A DNA stretch of 64,000 nt from Toxorhynchites rutilus septentrionalis (lineage: Eukaryota; Arthropoda; Insecta; Diptera; Culicidae), in the NCBI RefSeq assembly GCF_029784135.1, contig NC_073746.1, forward strand, positions 298,351,614 through 298,415,613, in the 5' to 3' direction. Below are positions 9,236-20,520 of the stretch, in pieces. The position numbers and the translations under genes are program-made. Each line of letters begins with the position of its first letter. The first letter of the stretch is position 1. The notes under the pieces were generated by a model, which saw only the letters and a program-made list of their open reading frames with translations, had not been told where the DNA came from and searched no databases.

Positions 9236-11810
9236 TTTTAATATAATACGCTTGGACCGCGATGACGGTACGATACGGAGGGGTACTATTGGGGATCAAT
9301 AAGTGTCACTCATTTTTTAGAATTGACCTTCCACCTATTGGAGGGATCGAAGCTGTTGCTTGTCATGCAAACATCAGAGGCAAAGACCTCTGTATTGTCC
9401 TCCGAGAGCTGCGGTTAGCCGCAAACAACTTGTTGACATGTGCTCACTCCTTCCTGAGCCACGATTGATCTTGGGAGACTTCAACTCTCACGGAACTGCC
9501 TGGGGGGAACAGTACGACGACAATCGTTCATCGTTGATATATGACCTTTGTAACAGCTTCAATATGACCGTTTTGAACACTGGGGAAACAACACGTGTAC
9601 CTAAACCTCCTGCCAACCCAAGTGCTCTTGACCTCGCGCTTTACTCGAATTCACTATCATTAGATTGCAAGTGGAATGTAATCCAGGATCCCAACGGTAG
9701 TGACCACTTGCCAATCAAAATTTCTATCACCAATGGGTTGAATTCTTCTGAATCAATAAACATGGCATACGACCTCACAAGACACATTGACTGGAAAAAA
9801 TATGCGGACGCGATTGCTCTAGCCATCAATTCCAGAGATGGTTTGCCTCCATTGGAGGAGTAAGTAACTTCATTTCTCGTTTGATCTATGACAGCGCGGT
9901 TCGCGCTCAAACGAAACCCATCCCAGATTCCACTATTCGTCGAAGGCCTCCCAATCCATGGTGGGATAGCCAGTGTTCCAAGCTTTATGGAGATAAATCG
10001 AATGCATTTAAAGCTTTTCGGAAACGTGGAACCATTGAGAATTTTGAAACGTATTTGGATCTTGAAAATCAATTTAAAAACATGATCAAAGGGAAAAAAA
10101 CGTGTCATGTAACAATTCTGCTCCAGGATCTGTTAAAATAAAATTCAACTTGCTAAAAAACCTCCCTGATGTAGCGAAACATCACTTGTTGAATTTATTT
10201 AATCAGTTTCTGGAGCATAATGTTGTTCCGGATGATTGGAGACAAGTGCGAGTTATAGCAATACAAAAACCCGGAAAACCCGCGTCCGACGTACCGCCCA
10301 ATAGCAATGCTGTCTTGTATACGGAAATTGTTGGAGAAAATGATCTTGTTTCGCCTTGATCGATGGGTTGAAACGAATGGCCTACTCTCAGATACACAAT
10401 ATGGGTTCCGCAGGGGCAAGGGGACGAATGATTGTCTTGCGTTGCTTTCTTCAGAAATTCAAATGGCTTACACAAAAAAAAACAAATGGCTTCAGTATTC
10501 TTGGACATAAAGGGGACCTTTGATTCTGTTTCAATAGAGGTTTTGTCAGACAAATTACACTCTCGGGGTCTGCCGCCTCTATTGAATAATATGTTATATA
10601 ACTTGCTTTGTGAGAAACATTTGAACTTTTCTCAGGGAGATTCGGCAGTAAGTCGGGTCTCTTACATGGGCCTCCCCCAGGGATCATGTTTAAGCCCCCT
10701 TTTGTACAACTTCTACGTAAGCGACATCGACAATTGCCTTACACAAAATTGCAGCCTAAGACAACTTGCAGATGATGGAGTGGTGTCTGTCGTAGGATCA
10801 AACGAATCCGACCTGAAAGAACCATTGAACAATTTTTCAACCTGGGCCATTGGGATAGGGATCGAATTCTCCACGGAGAAAACAGAGATGGTGGTTTTTT
10901 CTAGGAAGCATAAACCAGCAAAACCAAAGCTTCAATTTTTGGGTAAACCGATCACTCATGGTTCGACTTCAAATGTACTTGGGGGGCCCATATTAGGTAT
11001 GTGAGCAAAAAATGTCAACAAAAAATAAACTTTCTCCGTACAATTACCTGCACCTGGTGGGGAGCCCACCCCGAAGATCTTATAATGTTGTATCGGACAA
11101 CTATTCTCTCAGTGATAGAGTACGGCAGTTTCTGTTTTCAATCAGCTGCCAAAACACACCTCATTAAACTCGAGCGAATTCAGTATCTTTGTCTCCGTAT
11201 CGCGTTGATGCGCGTTGATGTATGCCCTCAACGCATACCATGAGTCTCGAGATTTTGGCAGGCGTACTCCCACTAAAAGATCGCTTCAATTTACTATCTC
11301 TTCGGTTCCTCATCAGGTGTAAGGTTATGAACCTATTGGTGATCTGAAATTTTGAACAGCTGATCGAGCTAAATTTTCCATCTGGGTTCATGAGTCCATA
11401 TCATGAATTCATCTCCATGCAGGTTGATCCTTCTTCGTATATTCCCAACCGTGTTTGTTTTTCTGACTACATCAATTCCTCTGTGCATTTTGATCTGTCC
11501 ATGAAGCAGGATATCCATAGAACATCAGATTATCTTCGATCGAGGATCGTTCCAACGATCTTCGATGCAAAGTATGGAGATATCAATTGTGATAATATGT
11601 ACTTTACTGATGGGCCAAGGTTACCACGACATCGAGCACGTTGTTTGGTCGTGCGAGCTATATCTTGTCGCCAGATTGAATTTAGAAGACACCCTTCGGG
11701 CCCGAGGAAGGCACCCTATGGTGCCGGTGAGAGAAGTGTTGGCTCGGTTAGACCTTGATTACATGTCCCAAATATATGTATTCCATAAAGCTATCGATCT
11801 TCGTGTGTGA
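9236..11810 (+). pseudogene. ORF2 remnant (endonuclease/RT) of the I-clade-like LINE
   Basis: Broken frames align in order with the relative at 42348-45888. Endonuclease: LILGDFNSHGTAWG and GSDHLPIKIS (9460-9760). A gap follows near 10097, where about 115 codons before RT are missing. RT: WRQVRVIAIQKPGKPAS, YGFRRGKGTNDCLALL, GLPQGSCLSPLLYNFYV and the catalytic LADDGVVS (10230-10790). C-terminal part to about 11600. At about 11607 the frame jumps from FTDG straight to GYHDIEHVVWSC, so the RNase H domain is deleted exactly at its first motif. Several stops and frameshifts; not functional. Confidence 0.82.
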
Positions 11811-12186
11811 TTGTCCTTATACCCTTAGTTTTTCCTTTTCCTTTTCCTTTATGAGAGATCGGATCCCTTCTTAAGAATAAGATGGAATGTAAATACATAT
11901 TAGATATAAGATAGGTTTGAGAATTGAGTGTGATGAGTGTGATTGAGAGTGTGAGTGTGATCATTGTCAACATATCCTCATATTCCCTCCTTTTCCTGAA
12001 GAAAACATGTCATCCTTCTAAACTCGAGTCGACCGCGAGTAATCGGTTTCCTATATTATTAACATTAGAATTAAGGAAAAATGTATATATACTAGTAACA
12101 ATACAGTAAGGAGTTCGGCTCGTTTAAACCTATGTAACTGAGCCTGTAAAAATAAACGATTTAAATAAAAAAAAAAGAAAAAAGCT

Positions 12187-14540
12187 ATTTTAGAAGCGAG
12201 ACGATTTTGCGTAATTGCGTTATACCACCGGGCGCGTCACTGTCGTAAAACAAAACAAACAAAAAACGAAGTTTGTGAAAAAGAAGTTGACTCTCAAACC
12301 AACGATTGTTTCAAGCGCCTTCTCTTTGGCCTTTGTTCCACAAGAGCAGCCCAACTTATCCTGGCCACCTCCACCACCGGATCCGATCGCTGGGTGTTCT
12401 TCGCAAAAGCTTAAATGTAAGGTTTCACCGCTCATTTATTCAATTGTTTACGTTATTACGTTCTGGCCTTTCGGAGAAGCCCTGGGTTTGGTTTCCAGAG
12501 GAGAGTGAAACCAATGAAAAATGGGGAATGCGGCGTAAAAAGAAAATGGGTTGACCTTTCCGCGCCCCATTCATCTCTTCCGGTGAAAAGTTCAAATGTC
12601 ATTGCAGTGCAGCCACAGGCAGGAAGGGTGGTTGTTATGTATAAGCTTATATAAGAATCAGAGTCTGGTCGAAATAACTGTTTCTTCTGTTGCTGTTTTC
12701 TTTGCTTGTTCCCTAATAGATGTACGACTCTCTGCATAGACAAGATAGAATCGGTTGTTAGAAAGCTGCATGCTTTTTTCCGCGCGGTGCACGCGTTCTA
12801 ATCGTTTGCATGCAATTCAATGATGGCGCACATACAAACACCCATTTACATAATCAAGATTAGAATCATCTCCATGTCATTCCGTATACATAGATACTCG
12901 CATGTACCGGTAGCTACGAAGCTACGAATAATATATTCCACGATGCAGCATTTAGCGAGCGAGTGAGAGAGAAAGATATGAAGACAGGCAGAGATTAGCT
13001 AAGAACACGTGGCACCGAGAGCGTTCGTTTATAGTACTATTCCCCCAACTCGTGCCGTCGATTACGCGATCGCGGCGGGGATGGCGTGCATCTGTAAACC
13101 GAACATGTGGAGGCGGTTACAGCTCATTGCAGTGCGGCGGTTTTATTTCCGAATCGCGAACTGTGCAACCGACAACTTTCGAAAACCTATTGTATGTGCT
13201 TCATGGATTAATTTTTTATGGTTTGAATAAATATCAGTGCCCTGTTTCTGGATGTGACAGCTGCAGAGCTGCAGGTACGACGTTAATCGTTTCATGTGGG
13301 TGTTGCAGGTATGACGCAAAAACACACCCTCCATTGTTCATAATTTCTTCTCAATCAACAGGAAGTTGAGAAAGTTCTATGCGAGCTTCGGAATAAGTTT
13401 TTGACGCAACAATTGCATTCCTTTGAAAATATGGCTTGTCGGTTTCCTAAAGAATTTCTGTTTTTTTATTCCGAGCCATCAAAAGCGAGCAGCGAAAATT
13501 TGATACGAAACCCGTGCGATGAACTCTGGATAGCCAGGTACTGATGTGACTGATGATTTTGGTATTACAGGAATCTAGCTCCACAAAAAAGTCGAGCAGG
13601 TCTTCTGACTCGATCGCTTGAAAGATAGTAAATTAGTTGAGTCCACGGCGAGTAGAATTTGTTTTACTTTTATACACCTCGTTAATTAATAGTTGATTCA
13701 TATGAAGCTAATTTTATCGGCAGAATAGAATGATTGAGTCTTCTCGGTTCGAGCTGTGACAGAGATGAAGATATGGTGGAACAAAATGGCCGCTCAGGTT
13801 ACCCAACAGAGTGTCCAAAATATGAAAGTTCGAAATTTCATTGAAATTTCATCAAAAAAATATTCTGATTTGAATACTATTTTCGCAATTTTTCCTTCGT
13901 AGTTCAATAAATGACCTTCATTACTCAACATTTTTATTTCATTCACATGGTTCCGCGATAATCGTTTTTTGCGCCCATATATTAAATTTAATCACATTTT
14001 GTAACAAATCCAGGAACAACATTGTGTATATTTTATTTTCTTACTCTGTAACTATCAGTCCCAGTGATCAGTGCTCTCCTAACAAAAAGCTCAGGGTTGT
14101 TATAGCTCTAAGCACTTAGAATCTGGGATCACTATCCATTTTATAGCAGCGTCCATGGTGTTCGGTTTTAGTATGTTTTGGTATCATTTTGTTGTGAACG
14201 TTACGATCCGTTTTGTTGTGCGTGGTGATGGAAGCAGGATAACTGTCGTTGGAATGATCTAAGTACGTGTCGTACTTGCGTTCAGTAGCTGAGTTCGAAG
14301 GTATTTGCAAAAAAAGAGAAAGATCGATCCTTATCAACACATTCGGCTATCCATTTTTATTTATATAGATAGAAGACGATATAGGAGAAATCCATTTCCA
14401 TTTTCAAACGAAGATCAATTTCGTTACCGCAAACATCAAATGGACTAACACTGCTTGTCAAAATGTAATGCGAATTGTTTTTTTTTAGAATTTTCCCATT
14501 TTCCTTCAGAGTTTTCCGAAAATTTTCAATTGTCATGTTT
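12187..14540. other. No gene recognised; 5' flank or intron of Mnt
   Basis: About 2.3 kb without an exon, TIR or LINE motif that I can support. The part at 12780-13300 is comparatively GC-rich and not obviously repetitive, so it could hold regulatory DNA or a non-coding exon. Short open frames here have no recognisable family. Confidence 0.5.
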
Positions 14541-14559
14541 GGTTGAAATATGTGCATTA

Positions 14560-14880
14560 TTGTTATGGGACCCTCTCTCCTTTCCAGAGGAGGAAGGGAT
14601 ATCATACCATCGTAGAAACATTGTCTATTGACCATAGAAACGTTTCATGTTCCCTAAATCCTTCGCATGCACAATTTGGCTCCATTTGCTTGATTAGTTT
14701 TCGAGTTATGCAGACATTTGTGTTTCATTTCTACGACGGCGAAGGAGTATCCAACCGCCATAGAATCATTTATTGCACCCTTAAACCTCCATATACCAAA
14801 TTTGGTTTCGTTTGCTTGATTAATTCTCGAGTAATGCAGAAATTTGTGCTTCATTTGTATGGCAGCTCTAAAACTAAATT
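14560..14880. repeat. Internally duplicated dispersed repeat (~126-bp period)
   Basis: Two related units 126 bp apart share the core tttgcttgatta(g/a)tt followed by tcgag(t)tatgcag and atttgtg(t/c)ttcattt (14685 and 14811). The units are about 75-80 percent alike, suggesting an old tandem duplication within a repeat. Confidence 0.7.
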
Positions 14881-15179
14881 TAGCAACGCTTTAAAAACAA
14901 CAATGTCAGCACCCAACTCAAGCTGTAAGCTCGATGAGAAGATTCACCGTCGTTCACCAGACGAAGTTGCGTACAAATTGCAAGCGTATCCGTTGCATTA
15001 GTTGCTCGTTATTGACAGCACGAGTAGCTAAGCACAGAAATGTACAGAACAAATGATTGGGAAATTAGCTCTTTGCGGTCGTGTGTCCGTTCGCAGCCAC
15101 CACCGTGAGAAACCTTACTACTCTGATACCTTACTCAACCATGTATCAGTCTACACAAGGGTGGTAATGGATTAATGGA

Positions 15180-15660
15180 AAAAAATTCATCATCGAATTT
15201 CAAAATCCGACCATGTACATTTTGTTTATTGGCCCAAAAAATTGACCTGCGTAAAATTTCGGAATCAATCGGACATGATTTAGGGGTGCCTTAACGCACT
15301 CAAAGTTTAGATTTTCTGACCCTCTAAAATCTCTCGAGGGGTACGTAAAATTAGGAAAATCGAAAATATATTTTCGATGCCAAATGACTTAAAAATGCAT
15401 AAAACGTCGAAATCTGATGCTATTTCAAAAAAAAAAAAAAATGGCCGAAATGGGAAATCATTTGGCAATTTTCCTAGTTCCATTTAATTTCCTCATTTCA
15501 TGTACCTTCCTCCTTGGAAAATATTCGAGGACCAAAAAATTAAAACTATGAGGCACCATTAAATCATTTCCGTTTGAGTTGAAATTTTGCACATGTTTTT
15601 TTTTTGGGCCAATAAACAAAATGTACATGGTCAGTTTTTGAAACTTGACATGATCATTTT
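15180..15660. mobile_element. MITE with ~110-bp inverted terminal arms
   Basis: Left arm 15180-15290 and right arm 15552-15660 are reverse complements with modest divergence. Best block: gaccatgtacattttgttta / ttggccc on the left against its complement at about 15605-15632. About 260 bp of AT-rich DNA lies between, with no coding sequence. The fold-back structure is typical of a non-autonomous DNA element. Confidence 0.8.
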
Positions 15661-15887
15661 CGCGAGTCTACTCTTTATCTAAACGAGCCACTAGTGAACC
15701 TGTTCACGAATTAATACGGTGTTCTTATGAATAATAGTTAATGGTACTCGGTATAAACAAAAAAATATAAGAGAGGATAATGGATGATCTCCTTCGTGAA
15801 TTATGAAACATAATTTTTATACAACACATCACATTAGAACACATTATTTAGTAATACTCATTTAAGTTCACAAAAATTTAATGGATG
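15661..15887. other. AT-rich DNA, nothing recognised
   Basis: Short AT-rich stretch between the MITE and the SINE. No coding or structured signal. Confidence 0.5.
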
Positions 15888-15899
15888 TTGTTTATCTTC

Positions 15900-16064
15900 T
15901 TTTTTTTTTTTTTTTTTTTTTATCTGTATTATAGTGATTTTCAACTCATTTGGTTGGTTCATCACTTGTACTTCCATTTTTGGAAGAATGTCGGGAGTGA
16001 GAATTGAACTCGTGACCTTCAGCGTGAGAGGCATGGATGTTACCACTACGCCAGATCGCCTCCC
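15900..16064 (-). mobile_element. tRNA-derived SINE (Feilai-like), intact with 12-bp target duplication
   Basis: On the minus strand: tRNA-like head with A box TGGCGTAGTGGTAACATCC, B box near gagttcaattctcactcc, body, and a poly-A tail (T-run 15901-15920 on plus). It is flanked by the exact 12-bp repeat ttgtttatcttc at 15888-15899 and 16065-16076. Length 165 bp. Same family as 5757-5925. Confidence 0.92.
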
Positions 16065-16076
16065 TTGTTTATCTTC

Positions 16077-16827
16077 CATTATCTTGCATGTTATGTATCA
16101 CTGCTCTTTCATGAGGAATCAATTTCGACCGGTACGACAACCATATCAAAATTAATGACGACCCCAAAGGGTTACAATCAGAGATCGAAATGCTCACCGA
16201 TTTGAGAGAAAAAATATCCGATTTCTCCCATATATAGTTGAGAATATAGGAGGTGAGAGAATGTAATACGCTCACTTGGGTTCTCGCGAGAAAGGCAATG
16301 CCGATTTTTATTTTTCGGCGAGTTGGTAAACTTAGTTTTTTATCTTCAGTACTAAATGAGAGACGAAAAAGCATTCTCGTCGAACTTCAGAGATAGAGAT
16401 TCTCCCACATCTCTTTCTCTCTGAAAAAAAATTTTCGTTGAAGAGGCAGGAACGAAAAATTTTAACATTACACGAAAACTAGATTGATCACGCAGCCGAG
16501 CGAGAATTTCGTTCTATGGTATTGTTTCATTTTTCGTCAATTCAAGCCATTCACGGACTAGCAAAATGTATTATAAAATATATACTACACAAATCTTAGA
16601 GAATTTCCGATTTGATTGGTATGCAAATTATTAATATTCGTACGCAACCAGAATGATTATTGACGTCAACATTATTTTTTTTTAAACATGGCATGTTTTT
16701 CGATTTGGCATTATTACCGAAAGACGTAGTCTTACGTTAAAGGATATCTTATGAGTTGTTCATTTGATTCATATAAGATCGTTCGTGTCAACGAGCGAAT
16801 AGTTAACAGATAAATAGAGATAAAAAC
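16077..16827. other. No gene recognised
   Basis: 750 bp of AT-rich DNA without a recognisable exon or repeat terminus. Confidence 0.5.
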
Positions 16828-17050
16828 ACGGTGGAACCCCAAATATCCGCTATAGCGAGTTCTATACTAATTATTCGGCGCTTTCAGAAATATATCAGTG
16901 ATTGGTAGATTCTTGCTCTTTTGTTTTGGTTTCCACATTATTCGATCACTGGAATGCACGACCTTACAGATGGATAGTTTAATGATTTCTGTATAGATAA
17001 AACATAGTTTCCCCAGATTTCCGGTGCTTTTTCGGTTTCCAACACACACC
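16828..17050 (+). mobile_element. Truncated pogo/Tigger-like MITE
   Basis: Starts GGTGGAACCCCAAATATCCGC and shares long blocks with the better copy at 19229-19539 (cgagttc, ttggtag(a/g)tt, acgaccttacagatggatag). The right terminal repeat is missing. Confidence 0.6.
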
Positions 17051-17739
17051 TAAAGTGTCTATTATTGACAAAAAAAAATTTCGAGATGACAGTAGATCTC
17101 GACGTTTTATGCATTTTGTTGAAACATTTGGGATTGAAAAAATTCGAAAACCCCGATTTTTCGGTTTTGAAAAAACTCAACATTGGACCGTTTTGCTGAT
17201 ATTTTGCATAGGGTGTTTTTTCGAGGTGGTGAACATGTTGTGTAACTTTTTGAATTCGAGATAAACATTTTCATTGGCCCCCTAATGTATATACAGACAA
17301 ACCTGTTTTTGCGCGAGGGATAGGGAACGCGCAAAAATAATGGGATAAAATCTTACAAAACATCACCAGTAGCTTTAAAAGATCGTGTTCGCTACACAAT
17401 TTGAAAGGAAAGGATACAAATCTTCACCGTTTACCGTTCGTTTTTTCGTTTTCTTGCTGTGCGATGGGACAGGTTGCCTCTTCGGTTGCGCGTGGCTGTT
17501 TTGTGCTTTCAGTTGCATTTCGAAACTTGATGCTATAAGAAATCATGTCATACGCAACATAGTGCATTTGATGGAAGGATGGGTATGATTTGAGAAGTGG
17601 ATAATTTAGAAATATGCTCTGTTCGTACTGTCAGTTGCAAAAAAAAAACTAAATGGATGAAACCATCGTCAAATATGCTCCTTTTCATATCCCGCGCAAA
17701 AAAAAAATCGCACAAAATCGCAAAAAAAGATTTGCCTGT

Positions 17740-17875
17740 ACAGCAATTTCATGCCAAACCAATAAAGTGGTTGACAGATTCTCGTGGAAAGTGATAGTTT
17801 TGTTCCTTATCGCAAAATATTCGACCCGCATTTTTCAATTTTTTTTATTAGGGTGTCCATTTCCATTTTAGCAAG
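17740..17875 (-). repeat. Fragment of dispersed AT-rich repeat family Y
   Basis: Reverse complement of the end of the family seen at 19960-20520 and 52855-53390. Shared blocks include gataaagtggtt versions, cttatcgcaaaatatt and ccatttccatttta. Confidence 0.75.
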
Positions 17876-18047
17876 TCTTCTTTTTCGAAAAAAAACATTA
17901 TACTTACGAAAAAAAGATTATGGTCGCATAGATCTAATCTAGTCGCATAAGAATAACGAAAACTGAAAACAAGTAAACCTTGAAAGATCAAAATTTAAAA
18001 ACGAAAAAGAACACCTGTCTCTGATTTTTCAATATGTTATGTAAAAA

Positions 18048-18095
18048 ATGGGTGGGTTATATCTATGATATAACCGCAAGGTTGACGTGGGACTA
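18048..18095. repeat. Terminal piece of the promoter-bearing repeat (units A-D)
   Basis: gtgggttatatctatgatat, then aaccgcaag and gttgacgtgggacta, match the terminus of units A-D (at about 55845-55890). Only the end is present, so this is a truncated or very old copy. Confidence 0.65.
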
Positions 18096-18475
18096 CTGAT
18101 GGCTTAGTAAGCATTTGTTTGTATTGATAAAATTATTCATTGAATGAAACAATTTTCGAATTCATTTGAATTCAACATATTTGTTTTGTAGGTAAAGAGT
18201 TTGAACAGTTGCCATGTAAGATCAATTCATGCATTTTAATAGATTATGTTCTTCGTTACAAGTAAATTTAATGACGGTCCTTTTAAGTTTGATATGATGC
18301 GTAAGACTAGCAAAATATGTGAACGGAAGAATTGTCAAACAATCAATGTATTTTACATTTCCCTCTGACATTATTTCATCTCATGTGTGCGTAATTCTTA
18401 AACCACGAATTTGCTTGGTTTGATAAACTTCAGGCAATCAGTTTCGATTTTGACATGCACGTCCAACGCATATAG

Positions 18476-18955
18476 ATTAGGATTGGGCGATCTCGGATCG
18501 ATTTTCAGAAGATCGATCTCTTCCATTCCGATTTCCGATTTTTTGGATATACCTTTTTCACTCAAGAAAATCGAGAAAATCGATTTTTTCGATCTTTTTG
18601 TAGATTTGTTTTTCGCGGATACCAGTTGTTGAATTTCTAATAATGCTTTTTCAATTAATGTATTTAATAAAACGACTCCTTGACGGCACAATATGAATGC
18701 CCCGAAAAATGTTTATTTTTCAGGACTCTCAAATATTGGGGGCCTGTATGATGAGGAACAAAACAAAATGCTTTTGATATGAAATGTGTTCCTTGTTTAA
18801 AGAAAAGACGACACTCCTATAGAAGAAGCAGAAAAATTGGAAAAAAAAGCTTTCGATTTTTTGGTACCGATTTAATCAGTGGATCGATTCCTACTCGGTT
18901 TGGAAAATCGATTCGAAAAGATCGATCTTTTTATATTATACAATCCTAATATACA
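18476..18955. mobile_element. MITE with ATTAGGATTG termini
   Basis: ATTAGGATTGGGCGATC at the left is mirrored by caatcctaat at 18945-18955. Both ends continue inward with gatcgat/cgattt-rich inverted sequence. A TA-like flank is present on both sides. No coding frame; about 480 bp. Confidence 0.65.
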
Positions 18956-19228
18956 TGTATCAATCGACGTTATCGCAGCAAATAGTTACCAGTATTTTGC
19001 CTTATCATCGAAGAGTATGCGTAGAAAAAGAGTGAGCAGAAGATATGAAAGCGTATCTTCCAATGCAGTCTTGAATAACCGAGCCAAAGCGTCGTGTTCG
19101 TACCCGCTTCTATAGTCCGTGTTAGGAAAACCGGAGTGCAAAAAAAAAACCATGCGGATACAGAAGTACCCCCGGCTTGCATGAATCAACAACTTCAACT
19201 TCTATATTTTATATTATAGAGGCTTTAA

Positions 19229-19539
19229 ACTTGAACTCCCATTATCCGCGAAAGCGAGTTCCATAGTAATTCTATGAACCTACCCTAAATTTGGCAATGA
19301 GTGGTAGGTTTTTGTTCTCTTGTTTTGGTCATGACTTTCACATTATTTGACAATTGGTGTACACGACCTTACAGATGGATAGTTCAATGATTCCTGTATT
19401 GATAAAACATTGTTTTCATACTGAAATATCTGTTTTTTGTGTTTGCATCTCATTTTTAGTCATTTGTTGTGTTATCCGCGATTTTCGTGATCCGTGGTGA
19501 GCTAGCCCGACTATTCCGCGGATAATCGGGGTTCTACTG
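19229..19539 (+). mobile_element. pogo/Tigger-like MITE
   Basis: The right terminus read inward is CAGTAGAACCCCGATTATC, a terminal inverted repeat style typical of pogo/Tigger elements, and is flanked by TA. The left terminus is its diverged partner (cttgaactcccattatccgc). The interior of about 270 bp has no transposase. Confidence 0.72.
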
Positions 19540-19959
19540 TATTTGCAAATGGGATATTTTGGAAAAGCGGATTCCCCTACGCAACTTTGTTTCGAAATAC
19601 ATTTTAGGGATACACATTTCGGTGGGAACAAAAGTACCCCCGACTCGCATGTATTTGCAAAGTGGATTCACCCAGGCACATTGATTTTGAAATCTATGTT
19701 GGGGAAACCGTAAATCGGGCCAATAAAAATGTGGCAGTTAGGGCGTTTAGATAATGCTTGACATTTGTTTATCTCATGAAAAATAACGTTTTCTTGATTG
19801 TGAAAGTCTTTCATTTTTTTCTGCATGTTCTGTGTCTAGGTTCAACCAAACCCTCCCCCCCCTCTCTCCCATACATTCCAGTTAGACGCAGTTCCACGTC
19901 AAAAAAATCCAAGCTTTCAAGAAAAAATATGAAACATATAGAGCGTTGTTGGTTCCGTG

Positions 19960-20520
19960 AACAAAAAAAAATATTCAATCAATAATTAGGAAAAAAAATC
20001 TATTTTTTCCAAAGTTTAATATTTTTTCAAAGAATACTATATTAATTTTGGAAAATCATAATTCAGAAACGAAAAAAAAACACATCTCTGATTTATTGCT
20101 TTGTTCTATAACAAAAACTCAGCTTTCAAGAAAAAAATATTTAAAAATAGCGCTCTTGTTCCCGAAACCATGTAAATTATAAAAAAAAACAAATACACTC
20201 AATGATTACGAAAGCAGAATTCGATGTTTTTTTTCCAAACGTAATAATTGTTCAAAGAAGACTGGCTCATTGGCTTCAATTTGATATGTCGATGATCTGA
20301 ATCGGTCAAGCAGTCCCCATGTAATAAATTTAAAAAAAAGTCATTTTTGTAAAAATAATTAGGAAGAAGTTGATTTTTCGGGCCACCTTAAAATGGAAAT
20401 GGGCACCATAATGAAAAAAATAGAAAATATGGCTCTAATATTTTGCGATAAGAAACAAAACAACAAATTTTCACGAAAATCTGAGAACCACTTTATCGGT
20501 TTTGGCATGGAATGGCTTCG
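19960..20520 (+). repeat. Dispersed AT-rich repeat family Y, long copy
   Basis: Contains the ordered blocks of the family: acacatctctgattta, ttcaagaaaaaaatat, aaatagcgctc, ttggcttcaatttgatatgt, aaaatggaaatgggcacc, ttttgcgataagaaacaaaa, tctgagaaccacttta. Non-coding. Related copies lie at 17740, 48860-49610 (paired) and 52855. Confidence 0.8.

Larger units (their letters stand above)
8479..12174 (+). mobile_element. I-clade-like LINE, internally deleted copy with both termini
   Basis: Bounded by the 12-bp direct repeat aagaaaaaagct (8467-8478 and 12175-12186), so both element ends are present. Contents: a GC-rich 5' UTR of about 485 bp, the start of ORF1 at 8965, then endonuclease, RT and C-terminal pieces, and a 3' end of TGTAAAAATAAACGATTTAAAT plus A-rich tail. 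Compared with the 5.9-kb relative at 41832-47711 it lacks most of ORF1, a block between endonuclease and RT, and the RNase H domain. Full-length ends with internal deletions point to deletion after or during insertion, not 5' truncation. Confidence 0.85.
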
